Below are positions 28,883-32,901 of a stretch of DNA of 32,901 bases, in pieces. The stretch is from Solimonas sp040391865 (GTDB taxonomy: Bacteria; Pseudomonadota; Gammaproteobacteria; Nevskiales; Nevskiaceae). The notes beneath the pieces are model-generated. The model ran no database searches. It was not told the DNA's origin and worked only from the letters and a program-made list of their open reading frames with translations. Position numbers and translations under genes: made by a program. Position 1 is the stretch's first letter. Each line of letters opens with the position of its first letter. The stretch spans positions 1 through 32,901 of the forward strand of contig JBEBWZ010000023.1 in assembly GCA_040391865.1 (NCBI GenBank), read 5' to 3'.

Positions 28883-29232
28883 CACGCTCTCCCTGTTGCT
28901 CGGATGTGGACAGGATGGAGGAATTCTGCCGCAGTTCGCAGCACGTCCGGCGGCCGACCATGACCTTCTAGCCGACGTTCGCTTGCTGCCGCCTGAAGCC
29001 GGCAGCGCTATGTGCGCGGCCTCACCGACGAGAGGGTGGAATCACCGCAATGGATCCTTGCGCATCGCCTGGATGCGGCAAGGCGCCGATTGCGCCACGC
29101 CGGATCGCCGTTTTTCGTGGTGCTTGCGTATCATGGCGGCTGGTATTCGCGGACCTTATGGGCCGCGCGCGACGGCCGGTCCGGGGACTGCCTGTCGCAC
29201 CACGGAAGCAAACCATCTTGGGAAGCCGATTG
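28883..29232. other. Long intergenic region between divergent lipoprotein genes
   Basis: This 350-base stretch holds no gene I can support. It contains a perfect 7-pair stem-loop, GCTGCCG (28985-28991) with CGGCAGC (29000-29006) and an 8-base loop, and a weak -10-like TATCAT at 29129-29134 for the plus strand. A frame with a GTG start at 29012 ends in a TGA that overlaps the M3 peptidase ATG (TGATG at 29231-29235), but it lacks a ribosome site and has no family resemblance. Confidence 0.5.
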
Positions 29233-31377
29233 ATGAAAGCGAGGTTGACGCCGATGCTGGCCTGCAGCGTATTGATGGGGGCCTGTGCCCAGGTTCCGAC
29301 CACGCCGGCGACGGCACCGATCAACCCCCTGCTGCAACCGAGCAGCCTGCCGTACCAGGTTCCGGCCTTCGATCGCATCCGCGACGAGCATTTCCTGCCT
29401 GCGTTCGAGGCGGGCATGCAGCAGCAGCTGGTCGAGGTATCGGCGATTACCCAAAGCCCGGAGCCGCCGGGTTTCATCAATACCATCGAAGCGCTGGAAC
29501 GCTCCGGGCAATTGCTGGGCCGCGTTTCGACGGTGTTCTACAGTCTGACGGGGGCGAATACCAATCCGACCCTGCAGGAGATCGAGCAGGAAATTGCGCC
29601 GCAGCTGGCAGCGCACCGCGATGCGATCTATCTCGACAGCGAGCTGTATGCGCGGGTGCGCAGCCTCTATCAGCAGCGCGAGACCCTGCAGCTGGACCCT
29701 GAGTCGCTGCGCTTGCTGGAGCGCTACCACCAGAGCTTTGTCCGTGCCGGCGCGCGGCTCAACGATGACGAAAAGACGCAGCTGCGCGAGCTGAACGAAA
29801 CCCTTTCGACGCTGACCACGCAGTTCCAGCAGAACCTGCTCAAGGACACCAATGCGTCGATGGTGGTCACCGATCGTCGCGACGATCTGCTGGGCCTGTC
29901 CGCGGACGCGATCGCGGCGGCGGCGGAAACCGCGAAAGCCAACGGCCAGGCGGGGCAGTGGGCGCTGACCCTGCAGCTGCCCACCGGACAGCCGGCGCTG
30001 GCGAGCCTGCAGAACCGTGAATTGCGCGAGCGCCTGTATCTCGCGTCCAGCGAGCGCGGCAACAACGGCAACGAATTCGACAACAAGGAGGTGGTGGCGC
30101 AGATCGCGGCGCTACGCGCGCAGCGTGCCGCGCTGCTCGGTTATCCCACGCACGCGGCCTACCAGCTGGAGGATCAGACCGCTGCAACCACGGCCGCGGT
30201 GAGTGAGCTGCTGGATCGTCTGGTGCCGGCGGCGGTGGCCAACGCAAGGGCCGAGGCCGCGGACCTGCAGCAGCGGATCAATGCCGAGGCCAAGCTCGCC
30301 GGCCGCAAGCCGTTTACGCTGGCAGCCTGGGACTGGGCTTACTACGCCGAACAGGTGCGCAAGGCGCGTTTCGATTTCGATGAATCGCAGCTGCGTCCCT
30401 ACTTCGAACTGAATCGTGTGCTGCAGGACGGCGTGTTCTATTTCGCCGGACAGCTGTATGGCCTGAGCTTCAAGGAGCGCAAGGATCTGCCGGTCTATCA
30501 CCCGGACGTGCGCGTGTTCGAGGTGTTCGAAGCCGACGGCAAGCCGCTGGGCCTGTTCTACGGCGATTACTACGCCCGCGCCAGCAAGCGCGGCGGCGCC
30601 TGGATGAACAGCTTCGTGTCGCAGTCGCAGTTGCTGGGCACGCAGCCGGTGGTGGCCAATACCCTGAACATTCCCAAGCCGCCACCGGGCGAACCGGCGC
30701 TGCTGAGCTTCGAGGAGGTCAACACCCTGTTTCACGAGTTCGGCCATGCGCTGCATGCGCTGTTCTCAGACGTACGCTACCCGCGCTTCTCCGGGACTTC
30801 GGTGCCGCGCGATTTCGTCGAGTATCCGTCGCAGGTGCACGAGATGTGGGCGCTGTATCCGCAGGTGCTGGCGCATTACGCCAGACATCATCAGAGCGGC
30901 GAGCCGATGCCGCAGGCGTTGGTCGACAAGCTCCTGGCTGCCGAGAAATTCAATCAGGGCTTTGCCACCACCGAGTATCTGGGCGCGACGCTGCTCGACC
31001 AGGCCTGGCACCGCCTCAGTGCCGGGCAGCCGCTGCAGGACCCGCGCATCTTCGAGCCGTCGGCACTGCGCAAGGCCGGCCTCGCGCTGGAGACGGTGCC
31101 GCCGCGCTATCGCAGCACTTACTTCGCACACGTTTTTTCCGGCGGCTATTCGGCGGGCTACTACTCCTACATCTGGAGCGAGGTGCTCGATGCCGATACC
31201 GTGGAATGGTTCAAGGAAAACGGCGGTCTGACCCGCGCCAATGGCGATCGTTTCCGCAAGGCCTTGCTGTCGCGCGGCGGCAGCCAGGATGCGATGACCC
31301 TGTACCGCGATTTCCGCGGCCGCGATCCGCAGATCGAACCGCTGTTGCAGCGGCGCGGTCTGGACCGCGCACCGTGA
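29233..31377 (+). CDS. M3-family zinc metallopeptidase, lipoprotein (Dcp/oligopeptidase-like)
   Basis: A 714-residue thimet-type peptidase. The signal ends LMGAC with lipid Cys18 and Ala at +2, so it is probably anchored on the periplasmic face of the outer membrane; E. coli Dcp has no such anchor. The catalytic motif HEFGHALHAL starts at His501, with Glu502 as the base, and FVEYPSQVHEMWALYP provides the third zinc ligand downstream. FSGGYSAGYYSYIWSEV near the end shapes the substrate site. These enzymes cut short peptides. The ATG at 29233 has GGGAAG ahead of it; the open frame upstream lacks a signal-peptide start. A pqi operon follows after 67 bases. Confidence 0.94.
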   Translation: MKARLTPMLACSVLMGACAQVPTTPATAPINPLLQPSSLPYQVPAFDRIRDEHFLPAFEAGMQQQLVEVSAITQSPEPPGFINTIEALERSGQLLGRVSTVFYSLTGANTNPTLQEIEQEIAPQLAAHRDAIYLDSELYARVRSLYQQRETLQLDPESLRLLERYHQSFVRAGARLNDDEKTQLRELNETLSTLTTQFQQNLLKDTNASMVVTDRRDDLLGLSADAIAAAAETAKANGQAGQWALTLQLPTGQPALASLQNRELRERLYLASSERGNNGNEFDNKEVVAQIAALRAQRAALLGYPTHAAYQLEDQTAATTAAVSELLDRLVPAAVANARAEAADLQQRINAEAKLAGRKPFTLAAWDWAYYAEQVRKARFDFDESQLRPYFELNRVLQDGVFYFAGQLYGLSFKERKDLPVYHPDVRVFEVFEADGKPLGLFYGDYYARASKRGGAWMNSFVSQSQLLGTQPVVANTLNIPKPPPGEPALLSFEEVNTLFHEFGHALHALFSDVRYPRFSGTSVPRDFVEYPSQVHEMWALYPQVLAHYARHHQSGEPMPQALVDKLLAAEKFNQGFATTEYLGATLLDQAWHRLSAGQPLQDPRIFEPSALRKAGLALETVPPRYRSTYFAHVFSGGYSAGYYSYIWSEVLDADTVEWFKENGGLTRANGDRFRKALLSRGGSQDAMTLYRDFRGRDPQIEPLLQRRGLDRAP

Positions 31378-31390
31378 GCGGCCACCGGGC

Positions 31391-31396
31391 TAGACT
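31391..31396 (+). promoter_or_regulatory. Candidate -10 box of the pqi operon
   Basis: TAGACT lies 54 bases before the first pqiA start, in the 67-base gap after the M3 peptidase gene. It fits the pattern of other boxes in this window only loosely and no -35 is present. Confidence 0.25.
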
Positions 31397-31444
31397 TCAA
31401 CCCTGATACGGCGAGCCATTGGCGCCATCCGCGACGGCGAGAGC

Positions 31445-32059
31445 ATGGCAATGACAGCGGCAAGGCTGACGGTCTGTGAGCAATGCGATGCGGTCTACGA
31501 ACACCGGGCGCTGGCGCCCGGCGAGATCGCGATGTGCGCGCGCTGCGGCTCGGAACTGTATCGCCGCCGCCGCTTCAGCCTCGACACGATGCTGGCGCTG
31601 ACCGTCGCCGCGCTGGTGGTGTTCGTGCTGGCCAACACCTCGCCGATCGTCGAGGTGGAGCTGCAGGGCACGCGCAATGCTGCGGGTCTGTGGGGCGCCA
31701 TCGTTGCGGCCTACGACGCCGGGGTCGGACTGGTGGCGGTGGTGGCCGCAACCACGGTGTTTTTCTTCCCGCTGCTGCAATTGCTGTTGCTGATCTATGT
31801 GCTGCTGCCGCTGCGCCAGGGTCGGACCCCGCCGGGCTTCGTCTGGGCGATGCATGCGCTGCGGCACACGCAGCCCTGGAGCATGGTCGAGGTGTTCGTG
31901 CTGGGTGTGCTGGTGGCCGTGGTCAAGCTGGTGGGCCTGGCGATCGTGATTCCCGGCGTCGGGTTGTGGAGCTTCGCCGCACTGACGATCCTGCTGACCG
32001 TGATCACCTCGTTCAGCTTGCACGATCTCTGGGATATCGCCGCGGAGCAGCGCGCGTGA
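31445..32059 (+). CDS. pqiA: PqiA-like membrane protein (first half-unit)
   Basis: A 204-residue inner-membrane protein of the paraquat-inducible PqiA family. A zinc-ribbon-like N-terminus (CEQCDAVYEH, then CARCGSEL) precedes four predicted helices starting with LDTMLALTVAALVVFVLAN and ending with LTVITSFSLHDLWD. In E. coli PqiA the module occurs twice in one chain of about 400 residues; here each module is a separate gene. The Pqi system moves lipids between the membranes. The ATG at 31445 is used; an ATG two codons on is also possible. It is coupled to the next gene by GTGA. Confidence 0.92.
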   Translation: MAMTAARLTVCEQCDAVYEHRALAPGEIAMCARCGSELYRRRRFSLDTMLALTVAALVVFVLANTSPIVEVELQGTRNAAGLWGAIVAAYDAGVGLVAVVAATTVFFFPLLQLLLLIYVLLPLRQGRTPPGFVWAMHALRHTQPWSMVEVFVLGVLVAVVKLVGLAIVIPGVGLWSFAALTILLTVITSFSLHDLWDIAAEQRA

Positions 32060-32703
32060 GTGCGTCGCCGGTGGCGCGCGAACTCGGTGTGGCTGCCTGC
32101 CATGCCTGCGGTCTGGTATCGCATCTGGCGACGAATGACGAGGGCCTGCATTGTCCGCGCTGCCATGCGCCGCTGCAGTACCGCAAGCGCAACAGTATCC
32201 ACCGCACCTGGGCGTTCCTGCTGGCGGCGATCATTCTCTACATTCCCGCGAATGTGCTGCCGATCATGCGCACCGCGACGTTCTTCGGGGCGCAGGACGA
32301 CACGATTCTCAGCGGCGTGGTCGCGTTGTGGCAGGCCGGATCCTGGGATCTGGCGATCATCGTGTTCGTTGCCAGCATCGTGGTGCCGGTGATGAAGATC
32401 GCGGTGCTGATGCTGCTGCTGATCACCGTGCAGCGCGGCAGCCGCTGGCGTCAGCGCGAGCGTGCGCGACTCTATCGGATCGTCGAATTCGTCGGACACT
32501 GGTCGATGCTCGATGTGTTCGTGGTCGCGCTGCTGGTGGCGCTGGTGCATTTCAAGACCTTTGCCGAAGTGCTGCCGGGCGGTGGCGCGGTCGCGTTTGC
32601 CGCCGTGGTGGTCCTGACCATGCTCGCGTCGCAGAGTTTCGATCCCCGCCTGATCTGGGACGCACCCGAGTCTTCCTCCCCCGCAACCGATCCGTCCCCA
32701 TGA
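32056..32703 (+). CDS. pqiA: PqiA-like membrane protein (second half-unit)
   Basis: A 215-residue partner of the preceding gene. CHACGLVSH and CPRCHAPL form its own zinc-ribbon pair; four helices follow, including TWAFLLAAIILYIPANVLPIM and the motif VEFVGHWSMLDVFVVALLVALV (in two parts), typical of the second PqiA module. The GTG start overlaps the stop of the first module (GTGA), and the stop overlaps the pqiB start (ATGA), so the three proteins are translationally linked, probably for equal amounts in one complex. Confidence 0.92.
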   Translation: MSASPVARELGVAACHACGLVSHLATNDEGLHCPRCHAPLQYRKRNSIHRTWAFLLAAIILYIPANVLPIMRTATFFGAQDDTILSGVVALWQAGSWDLAIIVFVASIVVPVMKIAVLMLLLITVQRGSRWRQRERARLYRIVEFVGHWSMLDVFVVALLVALVHFKTFAEVLPGGGAVAFAAVVVLTMLASQSFDPRLIWDAPESSSPATDPSP

Positions 32704-32901
32704 GCGACTCTGCAACCGTGACGCCGCCGCTGCCGCAAGCCGATGTGCGCAAACCGCGCCGCTGGAGCCCGTCGCTGATCTGGCTGGTTCCCATCGTCGA
32801 GGCGTTGGCCGGCCAGATCCTGGTGGTGCGGGCGCGGTTGTCGGCAAGGCCCACGGTGACCATCACCTTCAAGTCCGCGGAAGGCCTCGAGCCCGGCAAG
32901 A
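32700..32901 (+). CDS. pqiB: PqiB-like MCE-domain protein, partial
   Basis: The first 67 residues are visible before the window ends. A single N-terminal membrane helix (SLIWLVPIVEALAGQILV, about residues 30-47) is followed by the start of an MCE domain, VTITFKSAEGLEPGK, which is the highly conserved entry of PqiB. MCE proteins form periplasm-spanning tunnels for lipids. The start overlaps the previous stop (ATGA), completing pqiA-pqiA-pqiB; a pqiC lipoprotein gene may follow outside the window. Confidence 0.93.
   Translation, partial: MSDSATVTPPLPQADVRKPRRWSPSLIWLVPIVEALAGQILVVRARLSARPTVTITFKSAEGLEPGK

Noticed and set aside
1..32901. CRISPR arrays, tRNA or rRNA genes, insertion sequences, prophage or toxin-antitoxin modules
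   Set aside because: No regular repeat-spacer pattern, no cloverleaf with a CCA end, no transposase or phage motifs, and no small toxin pair were recognised by eye. A dedicated tRNA or repeat scan was not possible.

Overview
The window is a dense, GC-rich stretch of a gammaproteobacterial chromosome, most likely from the Xanthomonadales (Lysobacterales). That placement is inference. It rests on the proS/lytic transglycosylase pair, the DUF2066 - AI-2E permease - hda block divergent from purM-purN-DUF3108, wrbA-DUF2069, and several promoters with a TAnAAT-type -10 box in GC-rich flanks and no clear -35. There are no rRNA, tRNA, CRISPR or transposon features. Most of the window is housekeeping and envelope genes, with a few accessory islands.

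Layout. 1-1233: a partial metal-dependent hydrolase divergent from a FabR-like TetR regulator, with a repeated dyad between them. 1265-4405: a minus-strand ECF42-type operon (DGPF protein, VOC protein, membrane-anchored SRPBCC protein, second DGPF protein, sigma factor) with a candidate self-recognised promoter at 4484-4512. Divergent from it are YceI and DUF1428 genes. 5679-7905: an S4 RNA-binding protein, a TetA-like MFS exporter and a Lon-substrate-domain protein. 8003-10657: a large lipoprotein combining a B-repeat-like module, a PHP phosphoesterase domain and a beta-propeller-like region, divergent from a PAS-GGDEF-EAL protein (10844-12454).

12547-16164: proS, a lytic transglycosylase, an NTF2-like protein and a LysM lipoprotein. 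16217-19492: wrbA-DUF2069 facing hda, AI-2E permease and DUF2066. 19586-21995: purM-purN-DUF3108, coupled by GTGA overlaps. 22019-24751: a NUDIX plus metallo-beta-lactamase plus winged-helix fusion, DUF924, and an Fe-S cysteine-type cysH of an unusual subfamily. 24962-25741: a BON lipoprotein with a good intrinsic terminator, then hslR.

25836-28882: an NtrC-like AAA+ protein whose sigma54-contact loop reads GAFPGA and which has no DNA-binding domain, a highly structured intergenic element, a group II truncated haemoglobin, and a predicted barrel-like lipoprotein. 29233-32901: an M3 peptidase lipoprotein and the start of a pqiA-pqiA-pqiB lipid-transport operon that runs off the window.

The most interesting leads are the ECF42 operon with its candidate promoter, the degenerate AAA+ protein and the structured DNA beside it, the NUDIX-MBL fusion, the three-part PHP lipoprotein, and stem-loops placed over the stop codons of convergent gene pairs. 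None of these amounts to a demonstrated new system. All functions are read from sequence motifs and recalled family knowledge, without database searches.
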